The notes under the pieces were generated by a model, which was given only the letters and a program-made list of their open reading frames with translations, searched no databases and was not told the DNA's origin. A stretch of 51,802 nucleotides of DNA from Myxococcota bacterium (GTDB taxonomy: Bacteria; Myxococcota_A; Polyangia; JAAYKL01): the NCBI GenBank assembly GCA_028278265.1, contig JANQET010000396.1:1-51802 (forward strand), in the 5' to 3' direction. Of this stretch, positions 33,312 to 40,529 are shown in pieces (the first letter of the stretch is position 1; the number at the start of each line of letters is the position of its first letter). The position numbers were made by a program, and so were the translations under genes.

Positions 33312-35162
33312 TTAATTCGAAACGGATTTGATCCATTGTGTCACATTTTTTTCCAGTTGGGTCAGGGGCAGGGAGCCTTGTAACAACACCACGTCGTGAA
33401 ACTGACGGATGTCGAAGCGGGTTCCCAGCTCCTGTTCGGCCCGCTTTCGCAGCTCGCGGATCTTTAACTCGCCGATTTTGTAGGCCAGCGCTTGACCCGG
33501 CCAGCTGATGTAGCGATCCACTTCGGTGCGGATGTTGTGCAGGGAGAGGGCGGTGTTTTGGGCCATGTACTCAATCGCCCGTTTGCGGGGCCAGTCCATG
33601 GTGTGCAGCCCCGTGTCGACGACCAACCGGCAGGCGCGCCACATCTCGAAGGTCAGCCGGCCGAAGTTGCGATAGGGATCCTGATAAAATCCCACCTCCA
33701 ACCCCAGCCGCTCGGCATAGAGGGCCCACCCCTCGATAAAGGCGACAAATCCGGAAAACCGTCTGAACGGGGGCAGGTCTTTGAGCTCCTGTTGCAAGGC
33801 TATTTGCAGGTGGTGCCCGGGCACCGCTTCGTGAAAGGAGAGGGCGTCGATTTCGTAGAGCGGCCGGCTCTTGAGATTGTAGGTGTTGACGAAGTACTGG
33901 CCGGCCCGGGTGCCGTCGCCCGGGGGATCATCGTAGTACGCCGTGGTGCTCCGCGGCGCGATGTAGTCGGGAATCACCTTGATGCCGTATGGGGTTCGAG
34001 GAAGGGTGGCGAACAGTTCGGGCAACCTGCCGTCCATTTTTTTGAGCACCAGGGCGGTTTCCTTCAGCAGCTCCTCGGCCGTGTTGACGTAGAATCGGGG
34101 ATCGGTCCGCAGGAATGTCACGAACGCCTTGAAGTCCCCTTTGAACCCGACGTCGTCGATGATTTGCAACATCTCCGCGCGAATGCGTTCGACTTCGGCC
34201 AACCCTTTTTGATGGATCTGTTCCGGTGTCAGCTCGGTCGTGGTAAACCGGCGAACCCTCTGTTCGTAGAACGCCCGGCCATCGGGCAGCGCCGATGCAC
34301 CGATCGTTTCCCGAGCCCCTGGAAGGTACTCTTCACTGAGAAACGTCTTGAACTGCTCGAACCCGGGAATCACCGATTCGGCGATCGCTTGGACACCCAG
34401 TTGCGCCAACGCTTCGCGACGGTCCTGGGGGACAGAGTGGGGGAACGTCTCGAACGGGCGGTAGAGGACGCTCTTTTTGGGGTCAGTGACGATTTGAGAA
34501 TTAAGCGCCGGTACGTGGGCCCCGAGCACCGACCGGGGTTGGGTGTGGCCTGACTTCAGGCCGGCGCGCATCAGCTCGATATGTTGTTCGGTGTAGCGCT
34601 TGAACCCGCTCAGTCGAGCGATGTAGTTGTCGAAGTCGGCCACCGTGTTCAGCGGGATCTCCTGGGGCAATTGGGGGAACGCCATGTGGAAACCGTGTTG
34701 GGCGCTAATCGGCATCAGATGGGTGCGATAACGATACCCGGCCAATTCGTCCTTGAGTTTCCATTCGAGGATGCTTTTGTTGAGCCGTCGGGCCTCGTTC
34801 GGCGTGGGATCATCGAGTTGCTCGAGCTGTTGGAGCAGCCTGCGTGCTCGGGCCTCGCGCTTGGCGAAGTCGGCCGGACCCACGGCGGGCAGTCGGTCGT
34901 TGAAGCGATGATCCCCTACTTGGGTGGCAAACAGGGGATCGGTCTCGCAGCGGGACGACCAGTACTGGTCAAACAACGCCTCGAGGGGGTCTGGAACCGT
35001 TGGGGGGGCCGTCTTTTTCGTCGTGTCCGGTGCAGCAGTCGCGGGGCCCGGCACATCGTTTTTCGGCGGGGTACAACAGAGCAAACAACAGGTCAGCAGC
35101 AGGACGGGGACCGCACCGCGGGGACCGACCGATGACGACTGGCAACAGGTTGGTTTGGGCAT
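33312..35162 (-). CDS. DUF885-family lipoprotein (metallopeptidase-like)
   Basis: The 616-residue lipoprotein has a Cys-rich lipobox region (LLTCCLLCC). DUF885 marks include DPLFATQVGDHRFNDRLP near the start and the HEAVPGHHLQ zinc-type motif with the later GWALYAERLG glutamate. Members resemble M32-like metallocarboxypeptidases; activity in this family is mostly untested. The gap on its 5' side (35163-35253) carries a 20-bp tandem repeat. It follows pspC on the same strand but is probably transcribed on its own. Length is normal for the family. Confidence 0.87.
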   Translation of the reverse strand: MPKPTCCQSSSVGPRGAVPVLLLTCCLLCCTPPKNDVPGPATAAPDTTKKTAPPTVPDPLEALFDQYWSSRCETDPLFATQVGDHRFNDRLPAVGPADFAKREARARRLLQQLEQLDDPTPNEARRLNKSILEWKLKDELAGYRYRTHLMPISAQHGFHMAFPQLPQEIPLNTVADFDNYIARLSGFKRYTEQHIELMRAGLKSGHTQPRSVLGAHVPALNSQIVTDPKKSVLYRPFETFPHSVPQDRREALAQLGVQAIAESVIPGFEQFKTFLSEEYLPGARETIGASALPDGRAFYEQRVRRFTTTELTPEQIHQKGLAEVERIRAEMLQIIDDVGFKGDFKAFVTFLRTDPRFYVNTAEELLKETALVLKKMDGRLPELFATLPRTPYGIKVIPDYIAPRSTTAYYDDPPGDGTRAGQYFVNTYNLKSRPLYEIDALSFHEAVPGHHLQIALQQELKDLPPFRRFSGFVAFIEGWALYAERLGLEVGFYQDPYRNFGRLTFEMWRACRLVVDTGLHTMDWPRKRAIEYMAQNTALSLHNIRTEVDRYISWPGQALAYKIGELKIRELRKRAEQELGTRFDIRQFHDVVLLQGSLPLTQLEKNVTQWIKSVSN

Positions 35163-35213
35163 GATGGTCCAGTATCAACTGGGCCGGCGAGCGGTGTCAA
35201 TAATTGGCCCTAT

Positions 35214-35247
35214 AGAACCTCGCGGTGGCTGGCAGAACCTCGCGGTG
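35214..35247. repeat. 20-bp imperfect tandem repeat between pspC and the DUF885 gene
   Basis: AGAACCTCGCGGTG occurs twice (35214-35227 and 35234-35247), 20 bp apart. It lies in the 91-bp gap upstream of the DUF885 gene. It could bind a regulator or be a slippage product. Confidence 0.55.
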
Positions 35248-35253
35248 AGCGGC

Positions 35254-35640
35254 TTATTCGCTGTTCAGCCGTTGATCCCAGCTGTATTCCTTGTCGGTGA
35301 CCATGTCTTCCATATGGGTGATGCGGCGGTTGAGCGAGTCGTACTTGTTTCGCAGGTGGGAGACCGCAGCCCTGCTCGAGGCGTTGTGCGGGTAGCTGGT
35401 GCTCACCGGTTCGTCGGTCGTCTCGAACGGAATGATCGGCTCGGGCTTCATGAAGTACGCCGCGATCAAATAGGCGATCACCACCGGCCAGAATCCGGTG
35501 AACAACAACAGGAGCACGGCGATAATGCGAATCACTTTGACGCTGACGTCGAAGCGGTTGCTCAGCCCCTGACAGACGCCTAAGATCATCCCGGTGCGGG
35601 AGCGATAGATATTGCGGTAGTTTTGTTGATATGCGTTCAT
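35254..35640 (-). CDS. pspC: Phage shock protein C (PspC domain)
   Basis: The 128-residue membrane protein has a PspC domain (RSRTGMILGVCQGLSNRFDV at 13-32, followed by VSVKVIRIIAVLLLLFTGFWPVVIAYLIAAYFM). A long C-terminal soluble tail ends in a helix (about 95-125). PspC senses membrane stress with PspB and frees PspF from PspA. The ATG overlaps the pspB stop by 4 nt (ATGA), so translation is coupled. It is the last gene of pspABC. Confidence 0.92.
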   Translation of the reverse strand: MNAYQQNYRNIYRSRTGMILGVCQGLSNRFDVSVKVIRIIAVLLLLFTGFWPVVIAYLIAAYFMKPEPIIPFETTDEPVSTSYPHNASSRAAVSHLRNKYDSLNRRITHMEDMVTDKEYSWDQRLNSE

Positions 35641-35894
35641 CGCGGCCTCTTTCCTCTGTCTAAAAGAATCGTTTCCAATGATTCAATTCTGCGCTCCATC
35701 GCGGACAAGCCGGCATGTAGATCGCGGATGAGCTGGATCTCCTCGTCTTTGGTGGTTTTGCGTTTGGAGCTTCGCTTGAGAATGGCGAGCGTGACCAGAA
35801 TGATCGGGGTGAAAAAGGCGATGATGGCGACCAAGGCCAAGGTCGCCAAGATGATCAGTTCCAGTGCATCATAGCCATAGTCAGGTCCAAACAT
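35637..35894 (-). CDS. pspB: PspB-like phage shock protein
   Basis: The 85-residue protein has one strongly hydrophobic segment (about 10-38) and a C-terminal helix (DLHAGLSAMERRIESLETILLD) matching the PspB helix ending in ALESIL. It lies between pspA and pspC, overlaps pspC by 4 nt, and so completes the pspABC order. The loop after the membrane segment is basic (RSSKRKTTKDEE). Sequence similarity is weak outside the helix, but context is strong. Confidence 0.78.
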   Translation of the reverse strand: MFGPDYGYDALELIILATLALVAIIAFFTPIILVTLAILKRSSKRKTTKDEEIQLIRDLHAGLSAMERRIESLETILLDRGKRPR

Positions 35895-36005
35895 CGATCC
35901 AATCTCCTTGCGTGCCCACGTGCGATCGTCTGTTCAAGTTAGCTCAATTCGGCGCAAAAGAAATGGCGTTTTAGCGCGCTATCATCTGCAAGATAGCATT
36001 TCTCG

Positions 36006-36719
36006 CTATTTTGTCCCCTTTTGTTTCTCAGCCGGCTTTTCCGCCGGTTTTTCCGCCGGCTTCTGACCGGCAGAGGCCTTCAGTGCGGCGAGCTCTTTTT
36101 CGATCTCTTCATCTTCCTGCAGGTTGGCGAATTCGTGCTCCAGGCTCGGCTTGCGCCCGTAGTTGACCAGGTCGGCTTCGGCCTCGGCGCGGGTGATGCG
36201 GTGCTCCAGGTGATCGAAACGGGAGAACACTTCGTACGATTCGGCCTTGCGGATCTGCTGTTGAACCTGCTTCTTGCCGTTGGCGCGGATGTAGCGCTGA
36301 ACCAGCATGGTGTGTTTTTCACGGGCCTCGCGCAGCTTCTCTTCGAGCGCCTGAATGTCCACCTGGTACTGTTCGACCAGCACGTCGAACTCCGGCAGCT
36401 CCCGCAGTTGCTCGTCGGCCTGGCGCACGAAGTTGCGTTTCTCCAGCAGCGCCTCGCGAGCCAGATCCTCCCGACCCTTGTTGATCGCCAGCTGCGCCCG
36501 TTTCTCCCAGGTCTCGGCGCGCTTGTGGCTTTCGGCCAGAGCCCGCTCCGCCTGCTTCTTGTTGGCGATCGCCGATGCGGCGCTGGACTTGATTTGGATC
36601 AGCGTGTCTTCCATTTCATTGATCATCATCTTGATCAGTTTCTCGGGATCCTCTGCTTTGTCTAGCATTGCGTTGAAGTTGGAATTCACGATATCGCGCA
36701 GTCTGGTAAAAACGCCCAT
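36006..36719 (-). CDS. pspA: Phage shock protein A (PspA/IM30 family)
   Basis: The 237-residue coiled-coil protein starts MGVFTRLRDIVNSNFNAMLDKAEDPEKLI, the amphipathic membrane-binding helix of PspA. ALAESHKRAETWEKRA and REALLEKRN follow, and the tail is Ala/Lys-rich (PAEKPAEKPAEK). It binds stressed inner membranes and restrains PspF. A sigma-54 promoter lies upstream at 36798-36813 on the same strand. The gap to pspB (35895-36005) is 111 bp with no ORF. Confidence 0.95.
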   Translation of the reverse strand: MGVFTRLRDIVNSNFNAMLDKAEDPEKLIKMMINEMEDTLIQIKSSAASAIANKKQAERALAESHKRAETWEKRAQLAINKGREDLAREALLEKRNFVRQADEQLRELPEFDVLVEQYQVDIQALEEKLREAREKHTMLVQRYIRANGKKQVQQQIRKAESYEVFSRFDHLEHRITRAEAEADLVNYGRKPSLEHEFANLQEDEEIEKELAALKASAGQKPAEKPAEKPAEKQKGTK

Positions 36720-36797
36720 GATCTTGCCTCCATTGGCCTCAATAGTGGTTGTCGGTCAGCCCCGTTGACCGTCTCCCGGTCAACACACCCGGAAATC

Positions 36798-36813
36798 TGC
36801 ACGGGGCGTGCCA
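36798..36813 (-). promoter_or_regulatory. Sigma-54 promoter of pspA
   Basis: On the minus strand TGGCACG-CCCC-GTGCA matches TGGCACR-N4-TTGCW, with the GG and GC elements correctly spaced; one mismatch is in the -12 box. Transcription would start near 36787, giving a leader of about 68 nt. The divergent regulator gene encodes a sigma-54 activator. Upstream activator sites are expected between 36814 and 36957. Confidence 0.8.
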
Positions 36814-36908
36814 ATGCTTCTGTTTTTTATTAACATGCTGATTTTATTTAATAAAAATCGAAATCGGCGAAAGTCCCCTCTTGTTTTTTGTGGAAGAATC
36901 GACGCCAG

Positions 36909-36927
36909 TTTGGTAAATTTAACCAAA
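36909..36927. promoter_or_regulatory. Palindrome upstream of pspF (possible activator or autoregulatory site)
   Basis: TTTGGT (36909-36914) and ACCAAA (36922-36927) form a symmetric site around AAATTTA in the pspA-pspF gap, about 100 bp upstream of the sigma-54 core. Its position suits a PspF activation site, but E. coli PspF sites differ. Confidence 0.4.
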
Positions 36928-36957
36928 TAGATGGCATTATTTACCTGGAGGGTTGAA

Positions 36958-38001
36958 ATGAAGCCGGTAGATGCGGTGCGAATCGACGAAGCGCTGGGAC
37001 AGTCCGAGGCCTTCCTGACGTTTCAGGCAAACCTCTCTCAGGCAGCCAAAGTGGATCGACCGGTGCTGCTGATCGGTGAGCGGGGAACCGGCAAGGAGCT
37101 GGCCGCCAAGCGGATTCACTACCTATCGACCCGTTGGCAGGAACCCTTCATCACGCTCAACAGTGCGGCGATGACCCCTAGCCTGATCACTTCTGAGCTA
37201 TTCGGTCACGATGCGGGTGCCTTTACCGGGGCGGTGGATCGCCGGACCGGCCGTTTTGAGGCGGCGGACGGGGGAACCCTCTTTCTCGACGAAATCGGCC
37301 TCATCCCCATTGAAGCGCAGGAGAAGATTCTGCGCATCGTCGAATACGGCACGTTCGAGCGGGTAGGCAGCTCCAAGTCGACCGCGGTGGATGTGCGCAT
37401 CGTCGGTGCGACCAACGCGGATCTGCCGGCGATGGCCGACCAGGGAACGTTTAAAAAGGACCTGTTGGATCGGTTGTCCTTTGAGGTGCTCTTCTTGCCG
37501 CCCCTGCGGGAGCGCGCCGAAGACATCGGACTCCTCGCCCGCCACTTTGCCGTACAAATGGCAGTGGAGCTGGGACGCACGGAGCCGCCCCAGTTCAGTC
37601 CGCGAGCGCAAGAAACGCTGGAGGCCCACCCTTGGCCGGGAAACATCCGGGAGCTCAAAAATGCCGTCGAGCGGGCTGTCTACCGGGCCACGGACAGTCG
37701 AATTCGCGGCATTGAGCTCGATCCCTTTCGCCGGATCGGTGGATTGGCGAAGCCGTTCGGCGAACCCGAGGCACCGGTGCCGGCAGCGGCAGGGAATCGT
37801 GACATCACTGAACCATCCGCACCACTTGCCGAACTATCCAACCGGCCGTTCAAAGAGGCGATTCGCGAGCTGGAGCTGGGGCTGCTCAAACGGGCTTTGA
37901 GCGAGACCAACTACCACCAAAAGAGCGCCGCCCACCGCCTCGGGCTCTCCTATCATCAGTTCAGGGGGTTGTACCGAAAATATAAGGACGTGCTGGACTG
38001 A
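36958..38001 (+). CDS. pspF: PspF-like sigma-54 enhancer-binding regulator
   Basis: The 347-residue AAA+ activator lacks a receiver domain, like PspF. It has Walker A GERGTGKE, the sigma-54-contact GAFTGA loop, Walker B GGTLFLDEI, RLSFEVLFLPPLRER, and a C-terminal Fis-type helix-turn-helix (YHQKSAAHRLGLSYHQFRG, about 320-338). PspA inhibits it under calm conditions. ATG 36958 has GGAGGG just upstream; the longer frame to 36931 lacks support. It diverges from the pspABC operon it should control. A terminator follows the stop at 38063. Confidence 0.9.
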   Translation: MKPVDAVRIDEALGQSEAFLTFQANLSQAAKVDRPVLLIGERGTGKELAAKRIHYLSTRWQEPFITLNSAAMTPSLITSELFGHDAGAFTGAVDRRTGRFEAADGGTLFLDEIGLIPIEAQEKILRIVEYGTFERVGSSKSTAVDVRIVGATNADLPAMADQGTFKKDLLDRLSFEVLFLPPLRERAEDIGLLARHFAVQMAVELGRTEPPQFSPRAQETLEAHPWPGNIRELKNAVERAVYRATDSRIRGIELDPFRRIGGLAKPFGEPEAPVPAAAGNRDITEPSAPLAELSNRPFKEAIRELELGLLKRALSETNYHQKSAAHRLGLSYHQFRGLYRKYKDVLD

Positions 38002-38062
38002 CCTTTTTTAGATGTCCGGAAAGACATTCGGTTTCCCGCAAGATGGGAAGAACTGGCCGTGG

Positions 38063-38088
38063 GGGCAACTCCCCGTGGTTGCCCTTTT
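38063..38088 (+). terminator. Intrinsic terminator of pspF
   Basis: GGGCAAC (38063-38069) pairs with GTTGCCC (38078-38084) around an 8-nt loop, and TTTT follows (38085-38088). It lies 62 bp after the pspF stop. Confidence 0.7.
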
Positions 38089-38098
38089 GACTTTACGG

Positions 38099-38502
38099 TT
38101 ATGGATTGGTGTCCGGCACGATGAGATCCCCGGCGACCCAGTCGTATTCATTTGATTCCGGTAGGGCGTAAATGGTGGTGTGCGCCCCCCCCCCGATGGT
38201 TGCATCCTCTGCATATACTTCGTTTAAGAACCCGCCGCTCACTGTGGAACCATAGCCCTTAGCGTCATTAAATCTCCCCCCACTCACGACAGCCATGCGA
38301 TCCGCAGCCTCATTGTGTTCTCCTCCGCTCACCGTTGCCAGCTCAGCCGTCGCTCTGTTGTTGCTCCCTCCGTGGATCGCGGAGTCGCTTCCAGATGCTG
38401 TGTTCCCGAATAGGTCATGGTGGTGGGGACTTTGGCTTGGGCGACAGCGGCGAATGTGCTCAAAATCAATGATGTGAAAGTTATAATAAAGATAGTTTTC
38501 AT
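38099..38502 (-). pseudogene. Decayed secreted adhesin/head-repeat-like gene with internal deletion and frameshift
   Basis: ATG 38502 follows AAGGAACC and opens a signal peptide (MKTIFIITFTSLILSTFAAVAQAKVPTT), then MTYSG. In the -1-type frame the reading resumes at once with NTASGSDSAIHGGSNN and continues through VSGG..N..A-type repeats to DWVAGDLIVPDTNP and TAA. Without correction the frame ends at 38329. Repeats of this kind resemble the trimeric-adhesin or tail-fibre head modules. The usual ~100-residue spacer between TMTYSG and the repeats is missing, and the C-terminal part is short, so a deletion is more likely than a simple read error. Confidence 0.65.
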
Positions 38503-38534
38503 AGGCGGTTCCTTTCTATTGACCCATTCGTTCC

Positions 38535-38984
38535 TCATTTGAGTTGACCGGGAAAGCTGAGATGCTCGAGTTCCAGTGTGCCGTTGGCGCTGCGTAGCCC
38601 GGCGTACCAGGCGGCAATGCCTCCGCCGAGCTTCAAGGTCCCGCCGGTCGAGTCGCCTCCGGAGGGGACGATCCATCCGACGAGCGATCTTTCTCCGGTG
38701 GTATCGGTGTCCGCATCCGTGTCACTGTCGGTATCGGCGTCCGTATCGCTGTCCGTATCCGTGTCACTGTCGGTATCGGCGTCCGTATCGGCATCCGCGT
38801 CACCGTCTGCGTCCGTGTCCGCGTCACTGTCGGTATCCGTATCGGTGTCGGTATCCGAATCCGAGTCCGAGTCCGCATCCGTGTCCGCATCTCCCCCTGA
38901 ACCGGGATCGTCGTCTTCGCAGTGGAGGGGACCCAAGAGCAGCACAAACCCACTTAAGACCAAGAGCTGAACCATCGATTTCAT
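38535..38984 (-). CDS. DxD-repeat secreted protein with short C-terminal domain
   Basis: The 149-residue protein has a hydrophobic start ([19 protein letters not shown]) with a noncanonical lipobox (PLHC). A pure DxD linker follows (about 30-95), and then a ~50-residue domain ([15 protein letters not shown] to SFPGQLK). ATG 38984 follows TTGGAG at 7 nt; a second start at 38996 adds four residues. A terminator-like hairpin stands just before the ribosome site. The C-terminal domain is not recognised. Confidence 0.65.
   Translation of the reverse strand: MKSMVQLLVLSGFVLLLGPLHCEDDDPGSGGDADTDADSDSDSDTDTDTDTDSDADTDADGDADADTDADTDSDTDTDSDTDADTDSDTDADTDTTGERSLVGWIVPSGGDSTGGTLKLGGGIAAWYAGLRSANGTLELEHLSFPGQLK
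38700..38895 (-). repeat. DxD codon repeat in the secreted protein
   Basis: GAY-NNN hexanucleotide units encode DTDSDAD-type linker, with nearly identical 42-nt blocks. Confidence 0.8.
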
Positions 38985-38998
38985 AGTGATCTCCAAGC

Positions 38999-39024
38999 AA
39001 AAAAGGGAACACCGGTGCGTTCCC
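38999..39024 (-). terminator. Terminator-like hairpin in the leader of the DxD protein gene
   Basis: On the minus strand GGGAAC (39019-39024) and GTTCCC (39005-39010) form a 6-bp stem around 8 nt, immediately followed by TTTTTT (38999-39004). The next bases are the TTGGAG ribosome site of the gene at 38984. It looks like an intrinsic terminator placed in a leader, so attenuation is possible. The nearest upstream minus-strand gene is more than 1 kb away (40150), so it does not end a normal upstream transcript. Confidence 0.5.
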
Positions 39025-39156
39025 GGTTAACAAAAGTGCCGGCCATCCTCAGCTAGGGGTATTGTCGGGCGCCCAGAGTATCTGACATTTGGTCGATTTT
39101 TTTCGAAAAGGGGATCTCGAATTGCACCGTTTTCCAAAAAAATCACAAAATCTCGA

Positions 39157-39175
39157 TATATAGTGGTACTATATA
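39157..39175. promoter_or_regulatory. Perfect 8-bp palindrome upstream of the DxD lipoprotein gene
   Basis: TATATAGT (39157-39164) and ACTATATA (39168-39175) are separated by GGT, 46 bp before the ATG at 39222, in the AT-rich divergent gap. It is a candidate operator for one or both divergent DxD genes. The rest of the 225-bp gap (38997-39221) holds no ORF. Confidence 0.5.
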
Positions 39176-39221
39176 GCTGTATTTTTGTGTTAATGATGAA
39201 ATTGTATCATGAGAAACCGCG

Positions 39222-40124
39222 ATGATCGCTGAACAAATTCGAGAGAGCACGCTGGGATTGTTGAGGCTGGTGTTTGTCCTGTTGATCGGCTGTGCATCCG
39301 TGGAGCTGCATCCCGATGGCGAGGCGGATGATGATGACTCGGGTGACACCGAGTTGGAGGACACCAGCGCGGGAGGTGATGCCGACGGTGACGTCGACGC
39401 CGATGGGGACGGGGATAGCGATTCCGATGCGGATGCGGATAGTGACGCAGATAGCGATACCGATACGGATAGTGATACGGACGGTGACGCAGACACCGGC
39501 GCCGACTCGGACAGTGACACGGACACAGACAGTGATACGGATACGGACACTGACGCGGACAGTGATGCTGACTCAGACATCGATTCGGATACGGATGCGG
39601 ACAGCGATACGGACGCCGACACAGATAGCGATACGGATGCGGATAGCGATACGGACGCCGACACAGATAGCGATACGGATGGCGACGCGGATAGCGATAC
39701 GGATGGCGACGCGGATAGCGATACGGATGGCGACGCAGATACCGATACGGATGGCGACGCAGATACCGATTCAGATTCAGATACCGATACCCCGTCGTGC
39801 GGTGGGGTGGAGATTGGGGGGTACTGTTGGTATCTGGGCGCGGCGGGACAATCGTGTGCCTCGGTCTGTGCCACTCACGGGGGCTACAACGAGAGCGGTA
39901 CGCGGGACTACGCGGGCAGTGGGGGAACGTCGAGCAACTGTCAGCACATCTGCGACGTGTTCGGCGGCACCAGCGGTGCTTCCGGCTCAGCCGGCGTCAA
40001 CGCGGTGGGGTGTGCCAAGCGCGCCGCCTCCCCGCTGCCCCGTTGTCATCGATCCAGTAGCCCGGAGACAACTGCCTCCGCGGCAGAATCCGGCTACTCG
40101 CGATTTTGCGCCTGCAACGATTGA
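39222..40124 (+). CDS. DxD-repeat lipoprotein with Cys-rich C-terminal domain
   Basis: The 300-residue lipoprotein has lipobox LLIGC after a short signal. A DxD/DGDA stalk fills about 50-190. A Cys-rich domain of about 110 residues ([20 protein letters not shown] to RFCACND) contains about nine cysteines. This module, with CWYLG, CATHGGY and a final CACND, recurs with DxD stalks in deltaproteobacterial genomes as I recall. It is likely surface exposed. The segment around [18 protein letters not shown] looks slightly degenerate compared with the usual GCYY..RYRC pattern. No strong ribosome site precedes the ATG. Confidence 0.75.
   Translation: MIAEQIRESTLGLLRLVFVLLIGCASVELHPDGEADDDDSGDTELEDTSAGGDADGDVDADGDGDSDSDADADSDADSDTDTDSDTDGDADTGADSDSDTDTDSDTDTDTDADSDADSDIDSDTDADSDTDADTDSDTDADSDTDADTDSDTDGDADSDTDGDADSDTDGDADTDTDGDADTDSDSDTDTPSCGGVEIGGYCWYLGAAGQSCASVCATHGGYNESGTRDYAGSGGTSSNCQHICDVFGGTSGASGSAGVNAVGCAKRAASPLPRCHRSSSPETTASAAESGYSRFCACND
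39378..39791 (+). repeat. Long DxD codon repeat including 24-nt tandem units
   Basis: The stalk consists of GAY-NNN units. Within it, from 39666 to 39761, a 24-nt unit (encoding DSDTDGDA or DTDTDGDA) is repeated four times with few changes, after a 42-nt unit repeated twice. This points to recent expansion. Confidence 0.85.
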
Positions 40125-40149
40125 GGACATAAACCAAAACGATGGTCGT

Positions 40150-40488
40150 TTAGGCGGAGGCGTCGCTATCTTCACTGGCGGCGGTGGCCAGGGAAATGAA
40201 CTTGCGCTCGAGCCGTTTGATCTCGGCGGTGATTCTGTTGAGCTTGATGATGAGCAGGGAGGTCCAGAAAAAGAGCACCCACATCAGAATGGCGCCGACG
40301 ATGATCGCCAAGCTCTCTTTGACCCCGGCATTTTTCGACGCGAACACGTAAATGAGAATCCACAGACCCGCGGCTGTCAGCGATGAAATGCTGGTGCGCC
40401 AGAACCACATGCGCGCCTTTTTCCTCGCCTCGATAAGTGAAGAGATGTTAGATCGGATGAGCTCGATCTCTGAGGCGACGGTCGTCAT
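40150..40488 (-). CDS. Small membrane protein of unknown function
   Basis: The 112-residue protein has two hydrophobic segments (about 32-50 and 58-83) flanked by a basic N-terminal helix (RSNISSLIEARKKARMW) and a charged C-terminal helix (LNRITAEIKRLERKF). It is not recognised. It is divergent from the reductase gene, with a 41-bp gap. The GTC-rich codons and topology pattern support a true gene. No ribosome site is obvious. Confidence 0.6.
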   Translation of the reverse strand: MTTVASEIELIRSNISSLIEARKKARMWFWRTSISSLTAAGLWILIYVFASKNAGVKESLAIIVGAILMWVLFFWTSLLIIKLNRITAEIKRLERKFISLATAASEDSDASA

Positions 40489-40529
40489 GACATCATATAG
40501 TATCGGTTCGTCGCATCATACGCAACGGA

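Noticed and set aside
39378-39791. Possible CRISPR array because of evenly spaced repeats
   Set aside because: Units are 6-42 nt coding repeats without unique spacers and lie in frame in a lipoprotein gene; no cas genes nearby.
39143-39874. Ser-rich minus-strand reading of the repeat at 39.4-39.8 kb
   Set aside because: Same antisense artefact of the hexanucleotide repeat; no signal peptide or stable domain.
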